Shown here in pieces: positions 33,197 through 40,938 of a stretch of 64,000 bases of DNA. The DNA lies in the NCBI RefSeq assembly GCF_003286415.2, contig NZ_CP043450.1, positions 4,650,001 through 4,714,000 on the forward strand, read 5' to 3'. The position numbers were made by a program, and so were the translations under genes. Positions within the stretch are counted from its first letter, which is position 1, and every line of letters begins with the position of its first letter. The notes under the pieces are model-generated. The model made no database searches. It was given only the letters and a program-made list of their open reading frames with translations, and was not told where the DNA came from. This DNA is from Mucilaginibacter rubeus. GTDB taxonomy: Bacteria; Bacteroidota; Bacteroidia; Sphingobacteriales; Sphingobacteriaceae.

Positions 33197-35257
33197 TCAG
33201 ATCAATATTTTTAAAACAAACAGTATCAATACTATCAATAACATGCTGTACAGGTAATACTGTACTTTACCGTTTTGAAATTTACGTGCAAAATTGCCAA
33301 TGCTTTGCACTAATGCGGCCATCAAATGCAAAAATCCGTCGACAATATGTTTATCGCTCCAGGCGGTAAGGGCGGCTACCATCCGACTTGAGCGTTCAAT
33401 CAGGTGGATTAGTCCATCTATAACATTCCTGTCAAACCAGAAACAGGTTTTACCCAAACCAAGTATAGGTTTTACAATCGCTTTTCTGTAGATCTTATCC
33501 AGGTACCACTGGTTATAAGATAAGCGATAAAGGAAACCGGTTTGCGGGAACGAGAATGTATTTCTTTTTACGTAGATGGCATAAGCCGCGTACATCACAA
33601 ATACGCTTAAGATATTTACCCCTATAGGGATAATGGTATGATAGATATTTTCGCGGGCCATGAATTCGGCGGGCTTTAGGCTCTCGAACAGCCAGGCTTT
33701 TTCATAAAAGAAAGGATTGAGCGAAAACAGCGGGAACAAACTGCATATAGCCAGTAATATCAAAGGTACGCGATATTGCCAGCCGCCATCGCTGATATGG
33801 AGTTTTATTTCGGGATGCTTTTTTAACAATCGAAATTCGCCAAAGAATACTTTTACTATGAGCCTTGATACATAAAAAGCGGTGAGCCAACTGGTAAATA
33901 ACGCTCCTGCCGGGATCAGTTTAAGCCATGCGCTCCGTCCCTCACTCCATTCAAAGGCCTGGATCAGGATACCATCTTTTGACAGATAGCCAGATGTAAG
34001 CGGTATACCTATAAGCGCCAGCGAACCCACCACAGTCGCAATAAATGTTACTGGTAGCTTTTTGCGCAGGCCACCCATGTGATGGATGTTTTGCGGATCG
34101 ATATCAAGGTTATTTTCCTCCTTGATATGCTGCATTTCGTGGATCACTACACCCGCCACCAAAAACAGTAAACATTTAAAAAAGGCATGCGTAGCTAAAT
34201 GGAATAACGATGAACCATAAGCTCCTACCCCCATAGCCAGGATCATGTAACCCAATTGCGATATGGTTGAATAAGCAAGTACACGTTTCAGGTCGTTTTG
34301 CGTTAATGCTATGGTAGCTGCCATAAATGCGGTAAAGCAGCCGATAATGGCAAGGATGGTTAACTCGCTATCGGTAAACAATGGATAAACCCTGCCCAGC
34401 AAGAATACCCCGGCAGCCACCATGGTAGCCGCGTGAATTAATGCCGAAACTGAAGTTGGCCCCTCCATGGCATCAGGTAACCAGGTATGCAAGGGAAACT
34501 GTGCCGATTTAGCCGCAACAGCCATAAACACGCCAATACAGGCAACATATTGCCACATCGCAGGAATTTGGCCTGAAGCAGAAATCCACAAACCATCATG
34601 GATAACCGATTTAAACACCAGGTTATCGTTAATAAAAAGTGTGGCGATATCAAATGTATGGAACTTGGCGAAAAGAATAATGATGGCGCTCAGTAAACCA
34701 ATATCGCCTATCCGGTTCATGATAAAGGCCTTTTTATTGGCTTGTACCGCCTTATCCCTGGTAAACCAGAAACCGATAAGCAAGTATGATGAAAAGCCCA
34801 CCAACTCCCAGAAAGCATAAAACAGCACCAGGCTATCTACTATGACCAAACCCAGCATGCTGAAACAGAAAAAGCTGAGGTAAGTAAAATAGCGACTATA
34901 CCTGTCGTCGTGCTTCATGTACGCGGTAGAATAGATATGCACCGGCAAAGCAATCAGCGATACCAGCAGCAACATCATCACCGAAAGGTTATTCAGCAAG
35001 ATCCCCGCAAAAACTTTAGTAGTGCCAATGGTAAACCATAAGGTTTGCGTGTGTAAGGGCTTTTGGTTCCAAACTGCTGCAAATACCATAGCGGATAGCA
35101 CGCATCCTACCAAAATAGCCAGCGTTGAAGCCCAACCTGCTGCTTTACTTTTTACCGGCAGGCAAAAATTGATCAACGCGGCAAACAGCGGCAAAGCCAC
35201 AGCTAATATAGCATAGCAGAAGATGGAAGGATCTGTATATGGTATCGCGTTGTTCAA
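33197..35257 (-). CDS. nuoL: NADH-quinone oxidoreductase subunit L
   Basis: A 686-residue antiporter-like subunit with 16 or so helices and the long lateral helix near the C-terminus. LLVSLIALPVHIYSTAYMKHDDRYSRYF, ELVGFSSYLLIGFWFTR and KSAQFPLHTWLPDAMEGPTSVSALIHAATMVAAGVFLLGR are diagnostic. No in-frame ATG precedes the conserved region, so translation probably starts at TTG 35257. A 93-bp gap with an inverted repeat separates it from nuoK. Confidence 0.95.
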   Translation of the reverse strand: MNNAIPYTDPSIFCYAILAVALPLFAALINFCLPVKSKAAGWASTLAILVGCVLSAMVFAAVWNQKPLHTQTLWFTIGTTKVFAGILLNNLSVMMLLLVSLIALPVHIYSTAYMKHDDRYSRYFTYLSFFCFSMLGLVIVDSLVLFYAFWELVGFSSYLLIGFWFTRDKAVQANKKAFIMNRIGDIGLLSAIIILFAKFHTFDIATLFINDNLVFKSVIHDGLWISASGQIPAMWQYVACIGVFMAVAAKSAQFPLHTWLPDAMEGPTSVSALIHAATMVAAGVFLLGRVYPLFTDSELTILAIIGCFTAFMAATIALTQNDLKRVLAYSTISQLGYMILAMGVGAYGSSLFHLATHAFFKCLLFLVAGVVIHEMQHIKEENNLDIDPQNIHHMGGLRKKLPVTFIATVVGSLALIGIPLTSGYLSKDGILIQAFEWSEGRSAWLKLIPAGALFTSWLTAFYVSRLIVKVFFGEFRLLKKHPEIKLHISDGGWQYRVPLILLAICSLFPLFSLNPFFYEKAWLFESLKPAEFMARENIYHTIIPIGVNILSVFVMYAAYAIYVKRNTFSFPQTGFLYRLSYNQWYLDKIYRKAIVKPILGLGKTCFWFDRNVIDGLIHLIERSSRMVAALTAWSDKHIVDGFLHLMAALVQSIGNFARKFQNGKVQYYLYSMLLIVLILFVLKILI

Positions 35258-35276
35258 TTATCTTTTTTATCTTTTT

Positions 35277-35345
35277 GTAGAGACGCATCACATGCGTCTT
35301 TTCTGTTGTATCTACTTTATGAAGACGCATGTGATGCGTCTCTAC
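35277..35345. repeat. Inverted repeat between nuoK and nuoL (GTAGAGACGCAT family)
   Basis: GTAGAGACGCATCACATGCG begins the left arm (35277) and its reverse complement ends at 35345; the arms are 24 bases and perfectly paired around a 21-base loop. There is no U-tract downstream in the nuo direction. It takes up most of the gap within the operon and has only a few bases between it and each gene end. Confidence 0.85.
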
Positions 35346-35350
35346 GCTTT

Positions 35351-35656
35351 TTAATCCCTCAAATTTTTAATCTCATCCGGATCAATGGTTTTATATCTGC
35401 GGTAAACATTCAGGACAATTGCCAGGGCCACAGCGGTAGTGGCAGCGGCCAGCACAATGGCAAACAGCGCGAATACCTGTCCCCCATTATTCAGTTTATC
35501 ATATTTACCAAAAGCCACCAGGTTTAAAATAGCGGCGTTCAACATGAGCTCAATCCCAATCAATACCTGTATCGAGTTGCGTTTGGATACAATCATGTAT
35601 ATGCCTGTACAAAACAGCAACGCGCCTACCAGTAAAAAATCGGTTAGCGAGATCAT
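35351..35656 (-). CDS. nuoK: NADH-quinone oxidoreductase subunit K
   Basis: A 101-residue, three-helix membrane subunit of complex I. The second helix carries the conserved glutamate in GIELMLNAAILNLVAF, part of the membrane proton path. The start overlaps the nuoJ stop by 4 bp, indicating translational coupling. Confidence 0.96.
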   Translation of the reverse strand: MISLTDFLLVGALLFCTGIYMIVSKRNSIQVLIGIELMLNAAILNLVAFGKYDKLNNGGQVFALFAIVLAAATTAVALAIVLNVYRRYKTIDPDEIKNLRD

Positions 35657-36201
35657 GCCCTGCCCTCCTTACGTGATAAATGCGCCGCACCTACCAATGC
35701 CATCAGCAGTAAAACAGAAATAGCCTCAAAAGGCAGCAGGTAGGTTGTCATTAAATTAACACCTATGTTTTCGATGGTGGAGTTGGCAGGCATTATTTCA
35801 TTTTTTTGCGCAATAGCCTGTTTTACCCATGGCAGGTTATCGGCATCGGTTTTAAGGATAATGTTTACTATCACAGCTAAAAACAACACAGCCAGAATAA
35901 CTGCCGGTACTTTAGCCATATTAACAAATTTCCCTTTTTGCTGCTGGATCACATTCAGTGTTTCCCTGCCGGAAAGCATAAAGGCGAAAAGGATCAGCAC
36001 CAAAATACCGCCTACATAAATTACTACTTGCGTTACGGCCACAAAGTCGGCAAGGGCCATTACATACAACCCGGCAAGTGCAAACAAGGTCACAAAAAAA
36101 ATAAAAATACTCCTGACCAGGTTTTTGCTTAAAGCAGCATACAGCGCCGAACCAATGGCAATAAAACTCATGACATAAAACAACAAGCGCACTAAGGTCA
36201 T
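35653..36201 (-). CDS. nuoJ: NADH-quinone oxidoreductase subunit J
   Basis: A 182-residue five-helix membrane subunit of complex I. FYVMSFIAIGSALYAALSKNLVRSIF and LADFVAVTQVVIYVGGILVLILFAFML are typical of NuoJ. Its start and stop each overlap a neighbour by 4 bp (nuoI and nuoK). Confidence 0.95.
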   Translation of the reverse strand: MTLVRLLFYVMSFIAIGSALYAALSKNLVRSIFIFFVTLFALAGLYVMALADFVAVTQVVIYVGGILVLILFAFMLSGRETLNVIQQQKGKFVNMAKVPAVILAVLFLAVIVNIILKTDADNLPWVKQAIAQKNEIMPANSTIENIGVNLMTTYLLPFEAISVLLLMALVGAAHLSRKEGRA

Positions 36202-36788
36202 GCTCCGCCCTCCTTTTGTTTCATGGCGGCTAATTTGGCAGCTTGTTTTTCGGCCTGCTGCTTATCAAATAAAGCGCGTTTTTCTGCGGCATCTTCGGGC
36301 GTCATATCCGAAAACTGGTAAACCAGGTCGCTAAGCTGAAAAACGGTTTTATCATACTGGTTAGTCATGGTAATGCATTCGGTTGGACACACAATGGTGC
36401 ACAGGCCGCAATACATACACTTGGCCATATCAATATCAAATTTGGCGGCATACAAACGTTTGGTAGTACCGTCGGATGTTTGCCCGATAGCTTCCGTAGC
36501 CTTGATCGATTCAATATCGATACAATTAACCGGGCACACTTTAGCGCACAGATCACATACAATACAGTCATCCATTTCAACATCCAGCTGATAGCGGCCT
36601 ACTTCAGGTACCGGCAACTGCTGTTTAGGATATTGAATGGTATTGGTACCATGTTCAAGTTGTTTAAAGTAATTTGTGGCACTTACAGGCGCAACCACCC
36701 TTTTCGTGTTACCCACAAAAAGGTGACGAATGGTAAGGCTTAAACCTTTCCATGCTGTTGTAAACGCGTTTATTACTCTTTGAACCAT
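36198..36788 (-). CDS. nuoI: NADH-quinone oxidoreductase subunit I (2x[4Fe-4S])
   Basis: A 196-residue ferredoxin-like subunit that links the peripheral and membrane arms of complex I. Two CxxCxxCxxxCP motifs are intact: Cys75/78/81/85 and Cys124/127/130/134, binding clusters N6a and N6b. I start at ATG 36788 (MVQRVINAF); an ATG at 36824 would add 12 residues encoded by sequence that looks non-coding. The C-terminal 50 residues are Ala/Lys/Glu-rich (KQQAEKQAAKLAAMKQKEGGA). It overlaps nuoJ by 4 bp. Confidence 0.95.
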   Translation of the reverse strand: MVQRVINAFTTAWKGLSLTIRHLFVGNTKRVVAPVSATNYFKQLEHGTNTIQYPKQQLPVPEVGRYQLDVEMDDCIVCDLCAKVCPVNCIDIESIKATEAIGQTSDGTTKRLYAAKFDIDMAKCMYCGLCTIVCPTECITMTNQYDKTVFQLSDLVYQFSDMTPEDAAEKRALFDKQQAEKQAAKLAAMKQKEGGA

Positions 36789-36824
36789 GATTTTTAGGAT
36801 TTTAGGATTACCATGATGTTTCAT

Positions 36825-36915
36825 GCTAACCTGCTAATTCCCTTTTTTATTTAATTAATTACAAATCTCAATTTTCTAAATCCGAAATCGAACATCCGAC
36901 ATCCGAAATTAAAAA
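36825..36915. repeat. Short direct-repeat tract between nuoH and nuoI
   Basis: An AT-rich spacer containing the repeated words ATCCGAAAT, ATCCGAC and ATCCGAAAT (about 36877-36911). A similar CCGAAATCG tract occurs at about 59146-59176. It separates nuoH from the rest of the nuo genes, and I see no hairpin terminator in it. Confidence 0.5.
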
Positions 36916-37986
36916 TCACATGAGCCACAACCGCCAAACGCCCGATATCAACATACAGGCAAAAGCCAGCGGGGTTAATACTTTCCAGCAAAGGTTCATC
37001 AGCTGGTCAACCCTTAAGCGAGGCAATGTCCACCTGATCCACATTTGTACGGCTACCAGTGCCAGTGTTTTTAATACCACCCATAGTATGCCCCAGGCTA
37101 CCCCGGTTGTCCATGCAGCCAGTTTAACACCGCCTATATTAGGCAGTGGCGTATTCCAGGCACCTAAAAATAATATTACTGCTATCATGGATACAAGGAA
37201 CATCATCGAATATTCGGCCAAAAATACTAATGCGAAACGGATCCCCGTAAACTCGGTATGGAAACCGGCAACCAGTTCGGATTCAGCTTCCGGAATATCG
37301 AACGGTGCACGATTACTTTCGGCCAGTGAAGCTATAAAATAGATCACAAACGCCACAAGTAAATGTGGAGCCCTGAATACATTCCAGCTAAATAATCCGC
37401 CTATCTGTGATACATCCCAAAAGCCGGCGAATTTAATTTTTTCAGTTGCCAGGATCCCTTGCTGAGCCGAGATGGCCTGCAAATCCAGCGTTTGGGCAAT
37501 CATCACCACAGATATAATAGCAAAACCGGCAGGAATCTCATACGAAATGATCTGCGCAGCCGACCGCATAGCGCCCAGTATAGAATATTTGTTGTTCGAT
37601 CCCCATCCGGCCATCAGGATCCCCAGCGTTTCGATGGAGATAATGGCGAAGATGTAATACAGACCGATGTTTGTTTTTGAAGGAATAAGTCCGGGTGCCC
37701 ATGGCAGCGCGGCAAAGCCAAGATATACAGCTATGAATATCACCGCGGGAGCCAGCATAAATAACCATTTATCCGCCGCTGCCGGAATTATCAGTTCTTT
37801 CTGAAGCATTTTTAGAATATCGGCCAGCGTTTGCAGGGTACCGTATTTACCTGTCTCGGTTGGGCCAAGCCTGTCCTGTATAAAAGCGGATATTTTACGC
37901 TCGGCATATACACCGAATAATGCAAAGAAAGCTGAGAAACTAAATAGCCCGATTGCCGCGATAAAATATGTAATATAATAGTTCAA
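36916..37986 (-). CDS. nuoH: NADH-quinone oxidoreductase subunit H
   Basis: A 356-residue membrane subunit of complex I at the quinone site, with about eight helices. YAERKISAFIQDRLGPTETGKYGTLQTLADILKMLQKE, ESNRAPFDIPEAESELVAGFHTEFTG and WIRWTLPRLRVDQLMNLCWKVLTPLA are diagnostic. The only available start for the family-length N-terminus is TTG 37986. It is the first nuo gene in the window; the gene upstream on this strand is murI, not nuoG. Confidence 0.96.
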   Translation of the reverse strand: MNYYITYFIAAIGLFSFSAFFALFGVYAERKISAFIQDRLGPTETGKYGTLQTLADILKMLQKELIIPAAADKWLFMLAPAVIFIAVYLGFAALPWAPGLIPSKTNIGLYYIFAIISIETLGILMAGWGSNNKYSILGAMRSAAQIISYEIPAGFAIISVVMIAQTLDLQAISAQQGILATEKIKFAGFWDVSQIGGLFSWNVFRAPHLLVAFVIYFIASLAESNRAPFDIPEAESELVAGFHTEFTGIRFALVFLAEYSMMFLVSMIAVILFLGAWNTPLPNIGGVKLAAWTTGVAWGILWVVLKTLALVAVQMWIRWTLPRLRVDQLMNLCWKVLTPLAFACMLISGVWRLWLM

Positions 37987-38179
37987 CAGGAATATTTGCT
38001 TAAGGGTGCAAACTTACTAAATGTTGAGTTATTTAGAATGATTAAATTATATATTAAGTTGATAGGGATTGTTGGTGAATGGTTAATTGAGTTGATTAGG
38101 ATAGTGGTTGAATTGCTGCGATACGGCACACATAGATTATCCGTCCGGGCAACCACTCTCTACTCACATAATCAACCAC

Positions 38180-39028
38180 TCACTTACAAACAACCAAATC
38201 ATTGGCCGATATAAATGTTGATTTTACCGGGGCCGAGAAAAACAGCGACGCATGGTGATCAAAGTCGGCAGTATCATCGGTTGTGGTGTAAAACTTGCTT
38301 TCACCGTTACGGCTTACCTTTTGTTCAATTTCAGGGTGACGGTTCAAGTAATCAACCAGACTTTTTGCTACTATATCACCCTGGCCAACCACATTAATGC
38401 TTTCGGGCAAATACGCTTTAATTTTATCCTGGATGATGGGATAATGGGTACAGGCCAATAAAATGGTATCAATGTTTGACGATTGCGCCATGATCTGATC
38501 CAGGTAAAGCTGCACAAAGAAATCGGCACCGGGGTTATCATACTCGCCGTTTTCGATCAGCGGCACCCAAAGTGGGCAGGCCTGCTGATGTACTTTAACA
38601 TCAGGAAAAAAATTATTGATTTCGAGCAGATATGATCCTGATTGTACCGTGCCTTTTGTGCCCAGCACTCCTATTTCATTAGTTTTCGTGTAGTCGCCAA
38701 TGATCTCGGCTGTTGGGCGGATTACCCCTAACACCCTTTTTGTAGGATCAGCTATATTTTTAAGGTCTTGTTGCTGAATAGTGCGCAGCGCCTTGGCCGA
38801 AGCCGTATTACATGCCAGGATTACCAACGGGCATCCCTGATCAAACATCCACTGCACACACTCCCAGGTATACTGATGTATGGTACTGAACGAGCGGTTG
38901 CCGTAAGGTGCGCGGGCGTTATCGCCCATATAAATATAATCATAGCCGGGCAATTGCTCTATGATGGAGCGAAATACGGTTAACCCGCCAAAGCCCGAAT
39001 CAAAAATACCAATGGGTTGATTTGACAT
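38180..39028 (-). CDS. murI: Glutamate racemase
   Basis: A 282-residue enzyme that makes D-glutamate for peptidoglycan. Asp10 and catalytic Cys73 (LACNTASA) and Cys193 (LLACTHYP) are all present, with GIFDSGFGGLTVF at the start. ATG 39028 is preferred over a TTG two codons upstream. It stands at the end of the bamA-ompH cluster on the same strand, the common order in Bacteroidota, but a terminator separates it from the ompH genes. Confidence 0.95.
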   Translation of the reverse strand: MSNQPIGIFDSGFGGLTVFRSIIEQLPGYDYIYMGDNARAPYGNRSFSTIHQYTWECVQWMFDQGCPLVILACNTASAKALRTIQQQDLKNIADPTKRVLGVIRPTAEIIGDYTKTNEIGVLGTKGTVQSGSYLLEINNFFPDVKVHQQACPLWVPLIENGEYDNPGADFFVQLYLDQIMAQSSNIDTILLACTHYPIIQDKIKAYLPESINVVGQGDIVAKSLVDYLNRHPEIEQKVSRNGESKFYTTTDDTADFDHHASLFFSAPVKSTFISANDLVVCK

Positions 39029-39038
39029 ACACAAACAT

Positions 39039-39069
39039 AAAAAAAGCGTCCCGTATATACGGAACGCTC
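39039..39069 (-). terminator. Terminator after the distal ompH gene
   Basis: On the minus strand AGCGTTCCGTATATACGGGACGCT forms a hairpin with a single mismatch (39045-39068), followed by TTTTTTT. The start of the U-tract lies just before the murI start codon, so murI probably has its own promoter or relies on readthrough. Confidence 0.88.
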
Positions 39070-39094
39070 TTATATAATTTACTTAAAGGTGATC

Positions 39095-39607
39095 TTATTT
39101 TAAACCTAATTTCAATTTTACAGCAGCCATTAAATCGTCGCCCGCAGGAGATACGATCATGCTAACCTGTGATGAATCCAATACGTAAGCATAGCCTTTT
39201 TCTTTAGCTACAGCTTGTACAGCGGTAGAAACTTTATCAATAATAGGTTTACCCAATTCTTGTTTTTTAGCGTCAACCTGTTGCTGTGCATTGTTCTGGT
39301 AATCATTCATGCGTTTTTGGATGTCCTGCAATTCTGAAGTTTTTGCCTGACGTACAGCGTCAGTCATTGAAGCTGCGTTTTTATCCAAATCGGCACCTTT
39401 GGTTTGCAATTCATTGTTCATAGTAGTTAACTGATCAATGAATGTTTTTTGATAGGCCTGTAATGTTGTAGAAACGGTTTTAGTTTCAGGCATCTGATCA
39501 ATAACCTGGCTAAAATTAACATAACCTATTTTTGTTTGCGCTTTAGCAAAACTACCCACGAACAACATACCTGCTGCAACTAAGGCGACTTTAAATAGTT
39601 TTTTCAT
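39095..39607 (-). CDS. OmpH/Skp-family periplasmic chaperone (copy 1)
   Basis: A 170-residue protein with a signal peptide (MKKLFKVALVAAGMLFVGSFAKA) and a mainly helical coiled-coil domain rich in Gln/Asp/Lys, as in Skp/OmpH chaperones that escort outer-membrane proteins to BamA. It is about 80% identical by eye to the next upstream ompH (39831-40343), with no gaps. Both end GDDLMAAVKLKLGLK-like. Each copy has its own terminator, so the pair looks like a tandem duplication. Confidence 0.9.
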   Translation of the reverse strand: MKKLFKVALVAAGMLFVGSFAKAQTKIGYVNFSQVIDQMPETKTVSTTLQAYQKTFIDQLTTMNNELQTKGADLDKNAASMTDAVRQAKTSELQDIQKRMNDYQNNAQQQVDAKKQELGKPIIDKVSTAVQAVAKEKGYAYVLDSSQVSMIVSPAGDDLMAAVKLKLGLK

Positions 39608-39780
39608 TTTGATTTTGTGTCCTGTGTTTTAATAATGGATAATAATTATCTGTTTTGTTTTTGTAACGTGTATCAGCAAATTACTTTATCAATTACCCCG
39701 GAAACAGCTTACAATGAACAGGAACATTGGCAGCTATCTTTACCCCGGCTTAATTACAAGTAATCTCGATTGGTAAACAT

Positions 39781-39817
39781 AAAAAAAGCGTCCCGTTTAA
39801 TCAGGGCGCTTTTTTTA
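39781..39817 (-). terminator. Terminator between the two ompH copies
   Basis: AAAAAAAGCGTCCC and GGGCGCTTTTTTT pair around GTTTAATCA, giving an A-tract on one side and a U-tract on the other, so it can work in both directions. It shares AAAAAAAGCGTCCCGT with the terminator at 39039-39069, consistent with duplication of gene plus terminator. Confidence 0.88.
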
Positions 39818-39830
39818 GTATTGGCAATTC

Positions 39831-40343
39831 TTATTTCAAGCCTAATTTTAACTTCACAGCAGCCATCAGGTCATCAGCATCAGGAGATACCAATAAAGTG
39901 ATCTGTGATGAATCTAATACGTAAGCATAGCCTTTTTCTTTAGCTACAGCCTGTACAGCCTGAGTAGCTTTATCAATAAGCGGTTTACCTAATTCCTGCC
40001 TTTTAGCATCAACTTGTTGCTGGGCATTATTTTGGTAATCATTCATACGTTTCTGAATATCCTGCAGTTCGCTTTCTTTAGCGCCACGTACAGCATCGGT
40101 CATGCTCGCCCTTTTTGATTGGTAATCCTGGCCTTTAGTTTGATACTCATTGTTCATAGTGGTCAATTGATCAATGAACGTTTTCTGGTAAGCCTGGATA
40201 GACGCTGTCACAGTTTTAGTTTCGGGCATCAAATCAATCAGCTGGTTGAAATTGATGTGGCCGATTTTAGTCTGAGCATTTGCAAAGCTGCCCGCAAATA
40301 ATAAACCTACTGCAACCAAGGCAACTTTAAATAGTTTTTTCAT
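39831..40343 (-). CDS. OmpH/Skp-family periplasmic chaperone (copy 2)
   Basis: A 170-residue paralogue of the downstream ompH, with signal peptide MKKLFKVALVAVGLLFAGSFANA and the same coiled-coil body. Around 33 of 170 positions differ, mostly in the signal peptide and at 67-90, while MPETKTV, AYQKTFIDQLTTMNNE and ELQDIQKRMNDYQNNAQQQVDAK are unchanged. It follows the third, more distant ompH gene by about 48 bp and is followed by its own terminator. Confidence 0.9.
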   Translation of the reverse strand: MKKLFKVALVAVGLLFAGSFANAQTKIGHINFNQLIDLMPETKTVTASIQAYQKTFIDQLTTMNNEYQTKGQDYQSKRASMTDAVRGAKESELQDIQKRMNDYQNNAQQQVDAKRQELGKPLIDKATQAVQAVAKEKGYAYVLDSSQITLLVSPDADDLMAAVKLKLGLK

Positions 40344-40391
40344 TTTCCTTTTTCTGTGTTTAAATAATAGTTCGATTTATCTTAATTCAAA

Positions 40392-40922
40392 TTATTTAGC
40401 AAATACTCCCGGCTTTAATCCTAACCTGGTTATAACATCCGCGCTCTTATCATATCGCGGGCTTGCATATAACATGATTACCTCGCTGTTTTTGTCAAAA
40501 ATCATATCCAGGTTATCGCCTTCAGCAACTGCTTGTACAGCTTTAGACACCCTATCCTGAATTGGTTTAATCAGCGCTGTGCTTCTTTGCGAAAGCTCAC
40601 CATCCGGGCCAAATTTCTGGCGTTGAAAATCTTTCGCCGCCTTCTCTTTATCTACAATTTCGGCCTCACGGCGTTTTTTCATGTCAGGGGTCATCAGCAC
40701 CTGATCGGCCTGATAAGCCTTATACAAACGGTCAATTTCCTGAAAACGGCCATCAACCTCTTTTTGCCACTGATCAGATAATGCAGCCAGTTGCTTTTGT
40801 GACGATGCATACTCAGGCATGTGCTTTAATATATACTCCGAGTCGACATAAGCAAAACGTTGCGCATAAGCTCCTGCAAAAGCAGTTAACGTTAAAAAGG
40901 CTACTAAAATTATCTTCTTCAT
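40392..40922 (-). CDS. OmpH/Skp-family periplasmic chaperone (bamA-proximal)
   Basis: A 176-residue Skp-like protein with signal peptide MKKIILVAFLTLTAFAGAYA and the family opening RFAYVDSEYILKHMPEYASSQKQL. It is clearly diverged from the two downstream copies. The frame extends upstream without a stop into bamA, but the ATG at 40922 gives the signal peptide at the N-terminus. It starts 16 bp after the bamA stop, so it should be cotranscribed with bamA. Confidence 0.9.
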   Translation of the reverse strand: MKKIILVAFLTLTAFAGAYAQRFAYVDSEYILKHMPEYASSQKQLAALSDQWQKEVDGRFQEIDRLYKAYQADQVLMTPDMKKRREAEIVDKEKAAKDFQRQKFGPDGELSQRSTALIKPIQDRVSKAVQAVAEGDNLDMIFDKNSEVIMLYASPRYDKSADVITRLGLKPGVFAK

Positions 40923-40938
40923 AAATTCGGTACGCAAA

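Noticed and set aside
37996..38214. 72-residue open frame upstream of nuoH
   Set aside because: Low-complexity hydrophobic sequence on the opposite strand from nuo and murI, running into the murI 3' end; no domain.
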